Source: Bordetella parapertussis (GTDB taxonomy: Bacteria; Pseudomonadota; Gammaproteobacteria; Burkholderiales; Burkholderiaceae_A). Taken from it: a stretch of 64,000 bases of DNA. The notes under the pieces were generated by a model. That model saw nothing but the letters and a program-made list of their open reading frames with translations. It was not told the DNA's origin and made no database searches. Position numbers and translations under genes: made by a program. The first letter of the stretch is position 1, and each line of letters begins with the position of its first letter. Positions 20,006 through 30,656 of this stretch are shown piece after piece. Location: contig CAMAXF010000006.1 in assembly GCA_945862305.1 (NCBI GenBank), positions 75,497 through 139,496 on the forward strand, given 5' to 3'.

Positions 20006-20016
20006 CTCGGTATTTT

Positions 20017-21991
<1,975 letters not shown>

Positions 21992-21993
21992 CC

Positions 21994-23613
21994 GTGCATC
22001 ACGACAAGATTCTCATCCTGGATTTTGGCTCCCAGGTCACGCAGCTCATCGCCCGCCGCATTCGAGAGGCCCACGTCTATTGCGAGGTGCATCCCTGTGA
22101 TGTGTCCAATGAGTGGCTGCGTGATCAGGCGGCCAGTGGTCATCTCAAGGGCATTGTGCTGTCGGGCTCTCATGCGAGTGTCTATGAGGAGTCGACCGAT
22201 GCCGCGCCGTCTTCGGTTTTTGAGCTTGGCGTGCCGGTGCTGGGTATTTGTTACGGCATGCAGACCATGGCCCAGCAGCTTGGTGGGAAGGTCGAGGGCG
22301 GCCAGACCCGAGAGTTCGGCTATGCAGAGGTGCGGGCCCGAGGCCACACCGCGCTGTTAAACGGCATCGCCGATTTCGAAACGCCGCAGGGCCACGGCAT
22401 GCTGAAGGTCTGGATGAGCCATGGCGACAAGGTCACCGAGCTGCCGCCCGGGTTCAAGCTGATGGCCTCCACCGACACCTGCCCCATTGCGGGCATGGCC
22501 GATGAGGCGCGTGGCTTCTATGCACTTCAGTTCCACCCCGAAGTTACGCATACCGTTCAAGGCCAGGCCATTCTGGAGCGATTCGCCCTGGGCATTTGCA
22601 AGGCAAAGCCCGACTGGGTGATGGGCGATTACATCGCCGAGGCCGTGGCCCGCATTCGAGAGCAGGTCGGGGAGGATGAGGTGATTCTGGGGCTTTCCGG
22701 TGGCGTCGATTCCTCGGTGGCGGCGGCCCTCATTCATCGCGCCATTGGCGATCAACTCACCTGCGTGTTCGTTGACCACGGCTTGTTGCGCCTGAACGAA
22801 GGCGACATGGTCATGGAGATGTTCGAGGGCAAGTTGCACGCCAAGGTCATCCGCGTGGATGCCAGCGATCTCTTCTTGGGCAAGCTCGCTGGTGTGAACG
22901 AGCCTGAAACCAAACGCAAAATCATCGGTGGCTTGTTTGTGGACGTATTCAAAGAGCAGGCTGCCAAACTCAAAGCCGGCGATGGCGGTCACAAGGGCGC
23001 CCGTTTCTTGGCGCAGGGCACCATTTACCCCGATGTCATCGAGTCGGGCGGGGCCAAGAGCAAGAAGGCCGTCACGATCAAGAGCCATCACAACGTGGGC
23101 GGCCTGCCGGAGCAGTTGGGCCTTGAGCTGCTCGAGCCGCTTCGAGATCTTTTCAAGGACGAGGTGCGGGAGCTTGGCGTGGCCTTGGGCCTGCCTCGCG
23201 AGATGGTCTATCGCCATCCATTTCCTGGGCCAGGCCTGGGCGTTCGTATTTTGGGCGAGGTGAAGCGCGAGTACGCCGATTTACTGCGCAGGGCCGATGC
23301 CATCTTCATCGAGGAGCTGCACCGGGCCATCGACCCCGAGACAGGAAAGAGCTGGTACGACCTCACAAGCCAGGCCTTTGCCGTGTTTCTGCCGGTTCGC
23401 AGCGTTGGCGTCATGGGAGATGGGCGCACCTATGAGCATGTCGTGGCCTTGCGGGCTGTTCAGACCAGCGACTTCATGACGGCCGACTGGGCCGAACTGC
23501 CTTACGCACTTCTGAAAAAGGTGTCTAACCGCATCATCAATGAGGTGCGCGGCATCAACCGCGTGACCCTCGATGTCTCATCCAAGCCCCCTGCCACCAT
23601 TGAGTGGGAGTAG
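21994..23613 (+). CDS. guaA: GMP synthase (glutamine-hydrolysing)
   Basis: GuaA aminates XMP to GMP. The 539-residue protein has the class I glutamine amidotransferase domain first ([15 protein letters not shown] with Cys86; FHPEVTHT later), then the ATP pyrophosphatase domain with the PP-loop [13 protein letters not shown] near 231, and the C-terminal dimerisation domain ending KPPATIEWE. Start is a GTG at 21994, two bases after the guaB stop; no in-frame ATG gives the conserved [15 protein letters not shown]-terminus. The last 41 bases overlap the proposed tadA start. Confidence 0.98.
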   Translation: MHHDKILILDFGSQVTQLIARRIREAHVYCEVHPCDVSNEWLRDQAASGHLKGIVLSGSHASVYEESTDAAPSSVFELGVPVLGICYGMQTMAQQLGGKVEGGQTREFGYAEVRARGHTALLNGIADFETPQGHGMLKVWMSHGDKVTELPPGFKLMASTDTCPIAGMADEARGFYALQFHPEVTHTVQGQAILERFALGICKAKPDWVMGDYIAEAVARIREQVGEDEVILGLSGGVDSSVAAALIHRAIGDQLTCVFVDHGLLRLNEGDMVMEMFEGKLHAKVIRVDASDLFLGKLAGVNEPETKRKIIGGLFVDVFKEQAAKLKAGDGGHKGARFLAQGTIYPDVIESGGAKSKKAVTIKSHHNVGGLPEQLGLELLEPLRDLFKDEVRELGVALGLPREMVYRHPFPGPGLGVRILGEVKREYADLLRRADAIFIEELHRAIDPETGKSWYDLTSQAFAVFLPVRSVGVMGDGRTYEHVVALRAVQTSDFMTADWAELPYALLKKVSNRIINEVRGINRVTLDVSSKPPATIEWE

Positions 23614-24055
23614 CGACCAAGCCTTCATGGCCTTGGCACTCGAGGCTGCGGCCCGCGCGGCCCATGCCGGTGAGGTTCCAGTGGGTGCGGTGGTGGTGCG
23701 GGGCGATGCGGTGGTGGCGGTGGCCTACAACCGACCGATCAGCCAGCACGATCCAACGGCCCATGCAGAGATGCTCGCCATTCGGGAGGCTGCTGCCGCC
23801 ATGGGCAACTACCGGCTGCCCGACTGCCGCATTTATGTGACATTGGAGCCGTGCCCCATGTGCGCCGGTGCCATTCTTCATGCGCGTCTAAACGGCCTGA
23901 TCTTCGGCGCCACCGACCCCAAGACCGGTGCGGTGGGCAGTGTCACGAATCTCTTTGACAGTCCTCAGCTCAACCATCAAACCAGCGTTGTCGGTGGGGT
24001 CTGTGCCGAGGCATCCTCTGAACTGCTTCGTTCCTTCTTTCGGGCCAGACGATGA
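23573..24055 (+). CDS. tadA: tRNA-specific adenosine deaminase TadA
   Basis: TadA deaminates wobble adenosine 34 to inosine in tRNA-Arg(ACG). The 160-residue protein is a zinc cytidine-deaminase fold: HAE at 64-66 with the proton-shuttling glutamate, and PCPMC at 93-97. [10 protein letters not shown] and [15 protein letters not shown] are typical. The ATG at 23573, inside the guaA end, is chosen because it keeps the first helix ([12 protein letters not shown]) seen in other TadA proteins; an ATG at 23627 after the guaA stop is the alternative. The end overlaps the next gene by four bases. Confidence 0.93.
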   Translation: MSHPSPLPPLSGSSDQAFMALALEAAARAAHAGEVPVGAVVVRGDAVVAVAYNRPISQHDPTAHAEMLAIREAAAAMGNYRLPDCRIYVTLEPCPMCAGAILHARLNGLIFGATDPKTGAVGSVTNLFDSPQLNHQTSVVGGVCAEASSELLRSFFRARR

Positions 24056-24600
24056 GCAGCGAGACCATCAGAAGCGCCATGCGGCATATCGACATTTCGG
24101 TGGGAGCGCAGATGCTCTCGCTCTACGACCTCGAGCCTGGCCAAGACCGCTGGAATCCAGATGCCCTGCGAGAGGCCAGCCCCCTCATGCGCTTTGCGGT
24201 GTCGACGGCCAAGAATGGGGTGGGGCAGGAGATGGGCAGCTTTAAGACGCCCTTGGGGCGCCACCGCATCCGGGCCAAGCTTGGCGCGAATGCGCCGCTG
24301 CACACGGTGTTTGTGGGTCGTCGTCCCACGGGTGAGGTCTGGTCGCCCGAGCTCGCCGAGGCCGGTCCCAAGCGCGACTGGATCCTCACTAGAATTCTTT
24401 GGCTCTGCGGCATGGAGCCCGGCCACAACCGGTTTGGCGCCTGCGACACCATGCGCCGCTACATCTACCTGCACGGCAGTCCGCCCACCGCTCAGATGGG
24501 GGAGCCGGGCTCGATTGGTTGTGTGCGCATTTCAGGCGAAGACATCATCGCCCTCTTTGATGCGGTCGAGGCGGGCACCACCGTCCACCTCCACCTTTAA
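24052..24600 (+). CDS. YkuD-type L,D-transpeptidase domain protein
   Basis: A 182-residue single-domain YkuD protein. The catalytic signature is complete: histidine in YIYLHGSP (His141), then GEPGSIGCVRI with the nucleophile Cys157 and the arginine two residues on. Such enzymes make 3-3 peptidoglycan crosslinks or attach lipoproteins in the periplasm. This one has no signal peptide: the N-terminus is [16 protein letters not shown]. Either it is exported another way, the true start is elsewhere, or the role is different. It is coupled to tadA by an ATGA overlap. Confidence 0.85.
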   Translation: MSSETIRSAMRHIDISVGAQMLSLYDLEPGQDRWNPDALREASPLMRFAVSTAKNGVGQEMGSFKTPLGRHRIRAKLGANAPLHTVFVGRRPTGEVWSPELAEAGPKRDWILTRILWLCGMEPGHNRFGACDTMRRYIYLHGSPPTAQMGEPGSIGCVRISGEDIIALFDAVEAGTTVHLHL

Positions 24601-24604
24601 CGTA

Positions 24605-24631
24605 CCTCCCCGGGGCTTCCTCCAGGGGAGG
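24605..24631 (+). terminator. Hairpin between convergent genes
   Basis: Seven-pair perfect GC-rich stem (CCTCCCC at 24605-24611, GGGGAGG at 24625-24631) lying between the convergent transpeptidase and parvulin genes. There is no proper T-run on either side, so termination is probable but not certain. Confidence 0.55.
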
Positions 24632-24636
24632 CCGGT

Positions 24637-25410
24637 TTATTGAATCTTGGCCTTGGCCTTCAGGCTTTGCTGAAATTCGCTCAGGCGTTGGCGCTGAAGG
24701 CTCTCGGTGAGCTGATCCCGGACGGCCTCGAATGCCGGGTGGGCATTCTCGCGGGTGTCATCCAGGCGAATCACATGCCAGCCAAACTGTGACTGAACCG
24801 GGGCCTTGGTCACTTCACCTTTCTTCAGGGCGACCATGGCGTCCGAAAAGGGCTTTACAAAGCTCTGGGGTGTGGCCCAGTCCAGGTCGCCGCCCTGGGC
24901 CGCCGAGCCTGGGTCTTTGGACTGCTTGGCCAGGGCCTGGAACGAAGCGCCGGCACGCAGCTTTTCAATGACTGCTTTGGCCTCGGCCTCGGTCTCCGTC
25001 AGGATGTGACGTGCGCGATATTCCACAATGGGTTCCGCCGTGAGTCGCTTGTACTCCGCCTGAACCGCCGCCTCGGTCAGTGGGTTGCGCGAGAGTTCAT
25101 CCTGCACCAGGGCCTGAATGAGAATCTGCTGCCGTGAGGAGTCGATTTGGAACTTGGTCTGCGGCAGGGCCGGCAGGCCTCGACGCTCGGCCTCTTGCAT
25201 GAGAATCTCGCGGTCTACAAGCTCCTGACGCACGAGCGTGGCGAGCTCAGGTGTGGCCTGTTGGCCCTGCTTTTCCAGCTCCTGCACGAAGAGATCGGCG
25301 CGCTCCTTGGGAATGGGGCGGCCGTTGACCACGGCAATGTTCTGGGCCAGCACAAGGCCAGAGGCCGCCAGACCGGTGGTGACCAGCATGAGCTTGAGGG
25401 CGTGAATCAT
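24637..25410 (-). CDS. Periplasmic parvulin-type peptidyl-prolyl isomerase
   Basis: A 257-residue secreted protein: signal peptide ending near LVLA (residue 22), an N-terminal SurA-like helical region starting IAVVNGRPIPKERADLF, and a parvulin domain at about 130-225 (YRARHILTETEAEAKAVIEKL, then GGDLDWATPQSFVKPF, and SQFGWHVIRLDD). It would isomerise proline bonds and act as a chaperone in periplasmic folding, in the PrsA/PpiC class. It is the last gene of the selO-msrB-yciB-bolA run and its start overlaps the bolA stop. Confidence 0.93.
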   Translation of the reverse strand: MIHALKLMLVTTGLAASGLVLAQNIAVVNGRPIPKERADLFVQELEKQGQQATPELATLVRQELVDREILMQEAERRGLPALPQTKFQIDSSRQQILIQALVQDELSRNPLTEAAVQAEYKRLTAEPIVEYRARHILTETEAEAKAVIEKLRAGASFQALAKQSKDPGSAAQGGDLDWATPQSFVKPFSDAMVALKKGEVTKAPVQSQFGWHVIRLDDTRENAHPAFEAVRDQLTESLQRQRLSEFQQSLKAKAKIQ

Positions 25411-25676
25411 AGGGACTCCGAGGGGGTTTTCGCGTCGATGGACAAGGCGTGGATGCGGTGGGGCATCAGGTGTTTGACGGCATCATACACAAGCCGATGG
25501 CGGCCAATTTTGGCCTGGCCATCGAAGGCTTGGCTCACAATGATGAGGTGAAAATGGCCACCGCCGCCAGCCGCACCGGCATGACCTTTGTGCGCCTCCG
25601 ACTCGTCCCAGAGCTCCATGGTGCTGGGTGCAAGGGCGGCCCGAAGGCACTGCTCAATTTCTTCCGACAGGCTCAT
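25407..25676 (-). CDS. bolA: BolA-family protein
   Basis: An 89-residue BolA domain with the helix-turn-strand pattern: EEIEQCLRAALAPSTMELWDES, then the glycine-rich loop and GGHFHLIIVSQAFDG, and RHRLVYDAVKHLM with the conserved histidine. BolA proteins bind Fe-S clusters together with monothiol glutaredoxin and in some species act on transcription. The ATG at 25676 overlaps the yciB stop by four bases and the TGA overlaps the next ATG, so it is tightly coupled on both sides. The larger open frame that contains it upstream only reads yciB out of frame. Confidence 0.93.
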   Translation of the reverse strand: MSLSEEIEQCLRAALAPSTMELWDESEAHKGHAGAAGGGGHFHLIIVSQAFDGQAKIGRHRLVYDAVKHLMPHRIHALSIDAKTPSESL

Positions 25677-26212
25677 GGCGGGTCTTGCGGCTGGAATCGA
25701 CTGATGTAGACCCCTTGGGCGAGAACAAAGACCAGCATCAGGCCAATCGTGCCAAAGAGCTTGAAGTCGACCCAGGTGTCGGTGGAGAAGGCTGCTGCCA
25801 CGTAGAGGTTGAGCCCCGCCATGAACAGGAAAAAGAGCCCCCATGCGGCATTGAGTCGCGCCCAGGCGGCCTCCGGCAGTTGCACCTTGTCGGCCAGGAG
25901 CTTCTCGATGAGCCGGGTTCCCATGAAGAGCTGCGGAATGAGCAGGCCCAGCCCAAACAGCCCGTAGAGCAGGCTGGGCTTGAGCTTGATGAAGCGCTCG
26001 TCCTGAAGGAGCAGGGTGGCGCCGCCAAAGACCACAATGAGCCCAAGGCTCAGCCACTGCATCTTGTCGATGGGCATGCCACGGATTCGCATCCAACCCA
26101 TGAGCAGGGCGCTGGCCACAATGGCCACCGCAGTGGCCACATAGAGGTCCGCGAGTTTGTAGGCCACAAAGAACAGAATGATGGGCAGCCAGTCGGCCAG
26201 CAGCTTGGTCAT
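25673..26212 (-). CDS. yciB: Inner membrane intracellular septation protein A (YciB/IspZ)
   Basis: A 179-residue very hydrophobic protein with about five membrane segments. The start [20 protein letters not shown], the middle [14 protein letters not shown] and [19 protein letters not shown], and WVDFKLFG are the family signature. YciB is an inner-membrane protein linked to cell-envelope synthesis and septation in enterobacteria and Shigella; its biochemical job is unsettled. It is joined by four-base overlaps to msrB before it and bolA after it. Confidence 0.94.
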   Translation of the reverse strand: MTKLLADWLPIILFFVAYKLADLYVATAVAIVASALLMGWMRIRGMPIDKMQWLSLGLIVVFGGATLLLQDERFIKLKPSLLYGLFGLGLLIPQLFMGTRLIEKLLADKVQLPEAAWARLNAAWGLFFLFMAGLNLYVAAAFSTDTWVDFKLFGTIGLMLVFVLAQGVYISRFQPQDPP

Positions 26213-26595
26213 TTCTGTTTCGGCTCAAAGGTGAGGGAGGCCGCGTTCACGCAATGGCGCATGCCTGTGGGCGCGGGCCCATCGGGAAAGACATGACCCA
26301 GGTGGGCACCGCAGGCCTTGCACACGATCTCGGTGCGAACCATGCCATGGCTGGTGTCACGATGCTCGGCAATTCGGTCGTCCTCAATGGCCCGGCTGTA
26401 ACTGGGCCAGCCACAGCCAGCGTCGAACTTGTCTTCGGAGGCATAGAGGGGCGTGCCGCAGCAGACACAGTTGTATTGGCCGGGCTCGAAGTGGTTCCAG
26501 TAGACCCCCGTGAAGGGTGGCTCGGTGTGTTTGAGCCGTGTCACCGCGTACTGCATGTCGGTGAGCTCTCGTTTGTAGTCGTCGTCCGTTTTCAT
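26209..26595 (-). CDS. msrB: Peptide-methionine (R)-S-oxide reductase
   Basis: MsrB reduces methionine-R-sulfoxide in proteins with thioredoxin. The 128-residue protein has both zinc-binding pairs (CVCCG near 43-46 and CKACG near 92-95), the substrate loop [10 protein letters not shown], the [10 protein letters not shown] turn and the catalytic cysteine in RHCVNAASL. All essential residues are present and the length is typical for a single-domain form. It lies nine bases after selO and starts the msrB-yciB-bolA-parvulin run. Confidence 0.97.
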   Translation of the reverse strand: MKTDDDYKRELTDMQYAVTRLKHTEPPFTGVYWNHFEPGQYNCVCCGTPLYASEDKFDAGCGWPSYSRAIEDDRIAEHRDTSHGMVRTEIVCKACGAHLGHVFPDGPAPTGMRHCVNAASLTFEPKQK

Positions 26596-26604
26596 GGTTC
26601 TATG

Positions 26605-28209
26605 CTAACTGGAACAGCTCACACAGAGCGCCTGGGCCCAGTCGGGCGTGTCCTCGCGCCACGCGGCATGGGCGGGATGGTCCTCGAAGGGAGACGAGAG
26701 CACGCCAAGGGCAGCCTGCAGCGGGGCGGCATCGCCATGGTCCTCCAGCGCACGAATGATCGTCTCGGCCATCCAATTGCGCAGCACATAGGCAGGGTTC
26801 TTGGTTCGACGCGCCTGCTGCCAGTGCCCCACGCCATGGCCGGCCAAGGCCTCGGGACGGGCAAGCAGGGCAGCATACTGCTCCAGCCAGACGTGATTCT
26901 CGCCGGGCAGCCCAAGGCTGTTGAGCAAGGGCTGCCAGCCCCCATGTGAGAGGCCCTGGCCGGGCTCGATGTGGGATGTGCCCCGAAAGAATCGGGTGAA
27001 GTCGGCGCGCTGCTGCGCCATGAACTCGAAGAGGGTGCCGAGCAGCCGGTCGACCTCCTTCGGGGCAAGCCCCTGGGCATCCAGGCCGAGCTTGGCCTTG
27101 AAATGCGACTGAAAGGCCTCATCGAAGGTGGCCCGATATGCATTCACCATGCGCTCATGCAGGGCATCGAAGGCGGCCCGGTCGGGCGGGGGGCTCGACA
27201 CCGCGGGCCACAACGCCAGCAGGAGCCGCTGCAGGTTCCACAGGCCGATGCTCGGCTGCTGGTCGAAGGCGTAGCGGCCAAGGTCATCGCTGTGGTTGCA
27301 GATGTGCTGGGGCTCGAAGGCCTCCATGAATCCGAATGGGCCGTAGTCGATGGTCAGACCCAAAATAGAGAAGTTGTCGGTGTTCATGACCCCATGCATA
27401 AAGCCCACCGCCGTCCAGTCGGCCATGAGTCGGGCGGTGCGTTGGGCGAGGTTCATCACCAAGGCCTCGACCTGCTGCGCGGGCTCACCGGGCCTTGCAC
27501 CGTTCATGAGCAGGGGGTCGAGTGCCGTGAGGTGATCGAGCAGCAGCCGAAGGGTCTCGGTCTGGCCGCGGCTCGCAAAGTACTCGAAATGCCCAAACCG
27601 AATGAAGCTTGCCGCGGTTCTGCAGACCACGGCGGCAGGCTCTGGCTGCTCGCGAAAGACCGGCGTGGTGGAGACCGCCAAGGAGAGCGCACGGGTCGTG
27701 GGTATGCCCAGTGCTGCCATGGCCTCTGAGCACAGGTATTCCCGCACCGAGGACCTCAGCACGGCCCGGCCATCGGCATGCCGTGCATACGGCGTGCTGC
27801 CCGCGCCTTTGAGCTGAAACTCACGGCCGTTGATCTGGCCAAGGCACAGGGCGCGGCCATCGCCGAGTCGGGGCACGAACACGCCGAACTGATGGCCTGC
27901 GTAGACGGTGGCGTAACTGGCCTGTTCGGCAAGCGTGGCCTCTGCGCAGAGCAGGGCGCGCCAGGCGGGCGAGGCCATCACACAGTCTGGGCTCAGGCCA
28001 GCCTCCGCACAGGCCGCAGGCGAGACGCTCACGAGCCGCGCATCTGCCAGCGGTGTGGGGTCGCATGCAAACCAGAGTGGGTCATCGGTCACGGGCAACG
28101 CCGCAAAGCCAGGGGTGACGGCGACACCGAGCTCGGCTGCGCTCACCACGGGGGCGCTGCGGCTGGGTCGGTGGGGCGCAAGGGGAGGCAGCGGCGGCAT
28201 GAAGGACAT
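26605..28209 (-). CDS. selO: SelO/YdiU protein adenylyltransferase (pseudokinase)
   Basis: SelO-family proteins have a protein-kinase fold with reversed nucleotide geometry and transfer AMP to Ser/Thr/Tyr of redox proteins. The 534-residue protein shows YAGHQFGVFVPRLGDGRA, the FQLKGAGSTPYARHADGRAVLRSS region (N-lobe), MHGVMNTDNFSILG (catalytic loop) and IDYGPFGFME (metal-binding Asp). It ends in CSS, so the position of the selenocysteine in animal SelO is a cysteine here. It is followed directly by msrB, another enzyme of oxidative damage control. The start has no strong ribosome site. Confidence 0.95.
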   Translation of the reverse strand: MSFMPPLPPLAPHRPSRSAPVVSAAELGVAVTPGFAALPVTDDPLWFACDPTPLADARLVSVSPAACAEAGLSPDCVMASPAWRALLCAEATLAEQASYATVYAGHQFGVFVPRLGDGRALCLGQINGREFQLKGAGSTPYARHADGRAVLRSSVREYLCSEAMAALGIPTTRALSLAVSTTPVFREQPEPAAVVCRTAASFIRFGHFEYFASRGQTETLRLLLDHLTALDPLLMNGARPGEPAQQVEALVMNLAQRTARLMADWTAVGFMHGVMNTDNFSILGLTIDYGPFGFMEAFEPQHICNHSDDLGRYAFDQQPSIGLWNLQRLLLALWPAVSSPPPDRAAFDALHERMVNAYRATFDEAFQSHFKAKLGLDAQGLAPKEVDRLLGTLFEFMAQQRADFTRFFRGTSHIEPGQGLSHGGWQPLLNSLGLPGENHVWLEQYAALLARPEALAGHGVGHWQQARRTKNPAYVLRNWMAETIIRALEDHGDAAPLQAALGVLSSPFEDHPAHAAWREDTPDWAQALCVSCSS

Positions 28210-28242
28210 GCGGCATCTTAAGTCTTGGTATGGTTTGGGCCC

Positions 28243-28674
28243 ATGAAGACCTCAATCCCTTATCGCTTTACCCCGTTTGTGGCCCAGCTTGGTGTGGAGA
28301 TGGTGCATGCCGATGCAGACCACAGCGAGATTCGACTGGTGCTCGAAGACCGGCACCTCAATGGCCTGGGCGTGGCCCACGGCGGCCTTCTCATGACGCT
28401 CTTGGATGCGGCCATGGCCGCGGCCGCTCGGGCCAAGGACCCAGATGGCCATGGGGTGGTCACCATTGAGATGAAGACCAGTTTCCTGCGCCCGGCCAAG
28501 GGCGTGCTCTCGGCATTTGGGTATTGCGACCACCATTCCACGGGCATGGCATTTTGTCGTGGAGAGGTGCGCGACACCGCCGGCCGGCTGCTGGCCCAGT
28601 CGATGGGCACCTTCCGACGCATGCGCGACCAGGCCCGGGTGTCCAGGCCGCAGTCTGAGATTCGATCAGATTAG
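28243..28674 (+). CDS. PaaI-family hot-dog thioesterase
   Basis: A 143-residue single hot-dog domain. LNGLGVAHGGLLMTLLDAAMAAAA (about 43-66) carries the conserved HGG with the aspartate of the central helix, and VTIEMKTSFLRPAKG is the following strand pair. These enzymes hydrolyse acyl-CoA, often aromatic acyl-CoA. The specific substrate is not evident. The ATG at 28243 is preferred over one frame position six codons upstream. It is read away from selO (33 bases between starts), and its end overlaps convergent ygfZ by nine bases. Confidence 0.87.
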   Translation: MKTSIPYRFTPFVAQLGVEMVHADADHSEIRLVLEDRHLNGLGVAHGGLLMTLLDAAMAAAARAKDPDGHGVVTIEMKTSFLRPAKGVLSAFGYCDHHSTGMAFCRGEVRDTAGRLLAQSMGTFRRMRDQARVSRPQSEIRSD

Positions 28675-29574
28675 CGGGCGGTTCGGCGCGGGTGGTGAGA
28701 GCGGCACCTCATAGGGCAGGCTGCCGGGCTCAAGCCGGGTGCCGGAGCCGCAAAGCATGAGGCCTCCGGCCTTCCAGGCATCGAGCTGCGTGCTGATCAG
28801 GGCCAGGCTGTGATCGCCTTGCTGGGCAGACATCACCACATCGCCCTGCACCTCACCAGCGCCATCGCAGACCGTCTGGCCGGGGCTGGCTGCTGCACCC
28901 TGCCACCGCACCAAGAACATCCGGGTCTTGAGCTTGCCCAGGTAGTGGCTTCGGGCCACCACTTCTTGTCCGGGGTAACAGCCCTTGGTGAAGCTCACCC
29001 CGCCCACGAGTTCGAGGTTCACCATTTGTGGAACGAACTGCTCCACCGTCTCGGGCCAGATCCAGGCCTGGCCACAGGCCATGTCCTCGGCCAGCCAGTC
29101 GTCCTGGCTGGCTGCGGCGGGCTCCGTGGCCGCGGGGGGCGTGGGGGCTTGCGTGATGATCCAGGCGCGCGCGGCGCCCGATGGGCCGGCCGAGACGCCA
29201 AGGGCAAAGCCGTCCTCGTCGAGGCTCAACACCTCCCCCGGTGCGGGCTGCGCTGTGTGAAGCCATGCGCCATGCACTTCGTGCGGCAGCGGGGTGATGA
29301 CCACCTTGGCCCGGAGCACAAACATGCGCAGCCGCTTGGCGGTTTGCTCGGCCAGGGCCTGGGGCAGCAGGGCCAGAAATCGCTCCGGGGCCGGCGACCA
29401 AAGCCGAAGGATGGCCAGCAGCCTTCCCTTGGCCGAGCAGTAGCCTTGCAACTGATGCTGGCCGGCCTCGGGCAACTGATTCGTGAGTTGGCTCAGCAGA
29501 AAACTGGCCGCGTCTGGCCCCTTGAATTCCAGAACTTGGAAAGCCATGGAGGAGCTGAGGCGTTGAAGGTTCAT
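28666..29574 (-). CDS. ygfZ: Folate-binding Fe-S cluster maintenance protein YgfZ
   Basis: YgfZ is a tetrahydrofolate-binding relative of the glycine cleavage T-protein that helps maintain certain Fe-S enzymes such as MiaB-type methylthiolases. The 302-residue protein opens with a divergent N-terminal domain and has the diagnostic motif FTKGCYPGQEVVARSHYLGK at about 196-215, whose cysteine is essential in E. coli. It is read away from mltG with 20 bases between. An AAAGGGG stretch almost touches the ATG. The RimO methylthiolase at 34.3 kb is a possible client. Confidence 0.93.
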   Translation of the reverse strand: MNLQRLSSSMAFQVLEFKGPDAASFLLSQLTNQLPEAGQHQLQGYCSAKGRLLAILRLWSPAPERFLALLPQALAEQTAKRLRMFVLRAKVVITPLPHEVHGAWLHTAQPAPGEVLSLDEDGFALGVSAGPSGAARAWIITQAPTPPAATEPAAASQDDWLAEDMACGQAWIWPETVEQFVPQMVNLELVGGVSFTKGCYPGQEVVARSHYLGKLKTRMFLVRWQGAAASPGQTVCDGAGEVQGDVVMSAQQGDHSLALISTQLDAWKAGGLMLCGSGTRLEPGSLPYEVPLSPPAPNRPLI

Positions 29575-29594
29575 GCCCCTTTAATATAGAGGAG

Positions 29595-30656
29595 ATGAGA
29601 GCCTCGAGCGCCCTGCGATGGACCCTTGCCCTATTTTTGCTGGGGTTGTTCTGCCTGGCATTGGCTGCGGCGGCGGCCTGGTTTTGGTTGTCCCGGCCAT
29701 TGGTGCCGCCCGGGCCTTCGCGCACCGGCGGCATTGAGTTGGTGATTCCCTCGGGCAGTGCCGCCCCCGCCATCGGTTTTCTGCTCGCCGATGCCGGCCT
29801 GGACATCACGCCAGCGGCCTTTGCGCGAACGGCCAGGGTCCTGAACCTTCACACCAAACTTCGTGCGGGCGTGTATCTGCTCAAGCCCGGCGACTCGCTG
29901 TGGGTGGTGCTGCAACGGGTGTCCCGTGGCCAGGCGCTGCAAGAGTCGGTGACGATCATTGAGGGGTGGACCTTTGCCCAGGTCCTGCGCCAGGTGCAGT
30001 CGCACCCTGGTGTGCGGGTGACCCTGCCGCCCGACCCGGCGGCCGCAGCACCCATGCTCGCCCGGGCAGCGGGACTGCCGCTGCCCAGCCCAGAGGGCTG
30101 GATCTTTCCGGACACGTACTTGTTCGACCGTGGCAGCAGCGACCTGGCCATTCTGGTGCGCAGCGTTCGGCTTCAGCAACGGGTGTTGGCCGAGGCCTGG
30201 GAGGCCCGAAACGTCCGGGTGGCGGTGGCCTCTCCCTATGAGGCACTCATCGTGGCCTCAATGATTGAGAAGGAGACTCAGGTTGAGGCCGATCGCAATC
30301 GCGTCTCTGCCGTCTTCCACAACCGCCTTCGCATCAACATGCCACTCCAGTCAGACCCGACCGTGATCTATGCGCTCGGGCCCGCCTTCGATGGCAACCT
30401 GCGCCGCAACGACCTGCGGTTGAAGTCTGAGTTCAACACCTACTACGTTCGTGGCCTGCCCCCAACGCCCATTGCCAATCCGGGCCGGGCGGCCCTGGTG
30501 GCTGCGATGAGCCCGGAGCCCATCAAGGCGCTTTACTTTGTGGCCAAGGGCAACGGCCACTCGTACTTCAGCGAAACCCTGGCCCGCCACAACCATGCGG
30601 TGAATCACTTCCAGCGGCAGCGCGGGCCACCGCCCCCACCGGAGGATGCGCCATGA
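29595..30656 (+). CDS. mltG: Endolytic peptidoglycan transglycosylase MltG
   Basis: MltG cuts nascent glycan strands at the inner membrane and is thought to set strand length. The 353-residue protein has a short cytoplasmic start, one membrane segment (about 9-33), a LysM-like region (LRAGVYLLKPGDSLWVVLQR) and the YceG domain with the catalytic glutamate region SMIEKETQ (225-228), then RNRVSAVFHNRLRINMPLQSDP and GLPPTPIANPG. AGAGGAG lies directly against the ATG, closer than usual. It overlaps tmk by four bases. Confidence 0.96.
   Translation: MRASSALRWTLALFLLGLFCLALAAAAAWFWLSRPLVPPGPSRTGGIELVIPSGSAAPAIGFLLADAGLDITPAAFARTARVLNLHTKLRAGVYLLKPGDSLWVVLQRVSRGQALQESVTIIEGWTFAQVLRQVQSHPGVRVTLPPDPAAAAPMLARAAGLPLPSPEGWIFPDTYLFDRGSSDLAILVRSVRLQQRVLAEAWEARNVRVAVASPYEALIVASMIEKETQVEADRNRVSAVFHNRLRINMPLQSDPTVIYALGPAFDGNLRRNDLRLKSEFNTYYVRGLPPTPIANPGRAALVAAMSPEPIKALYFVAKGNGHSYFSETLARHNHAVNHFQRQRGPPPPPEDAP

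Noticed and set aside
27961..28209. SelO C-terminus checked for a selenocysteine TGA
   Set aside because: The terminal motif is encoded as an ordinary cysteine codon (CSS then stop) and no recoding is needed.
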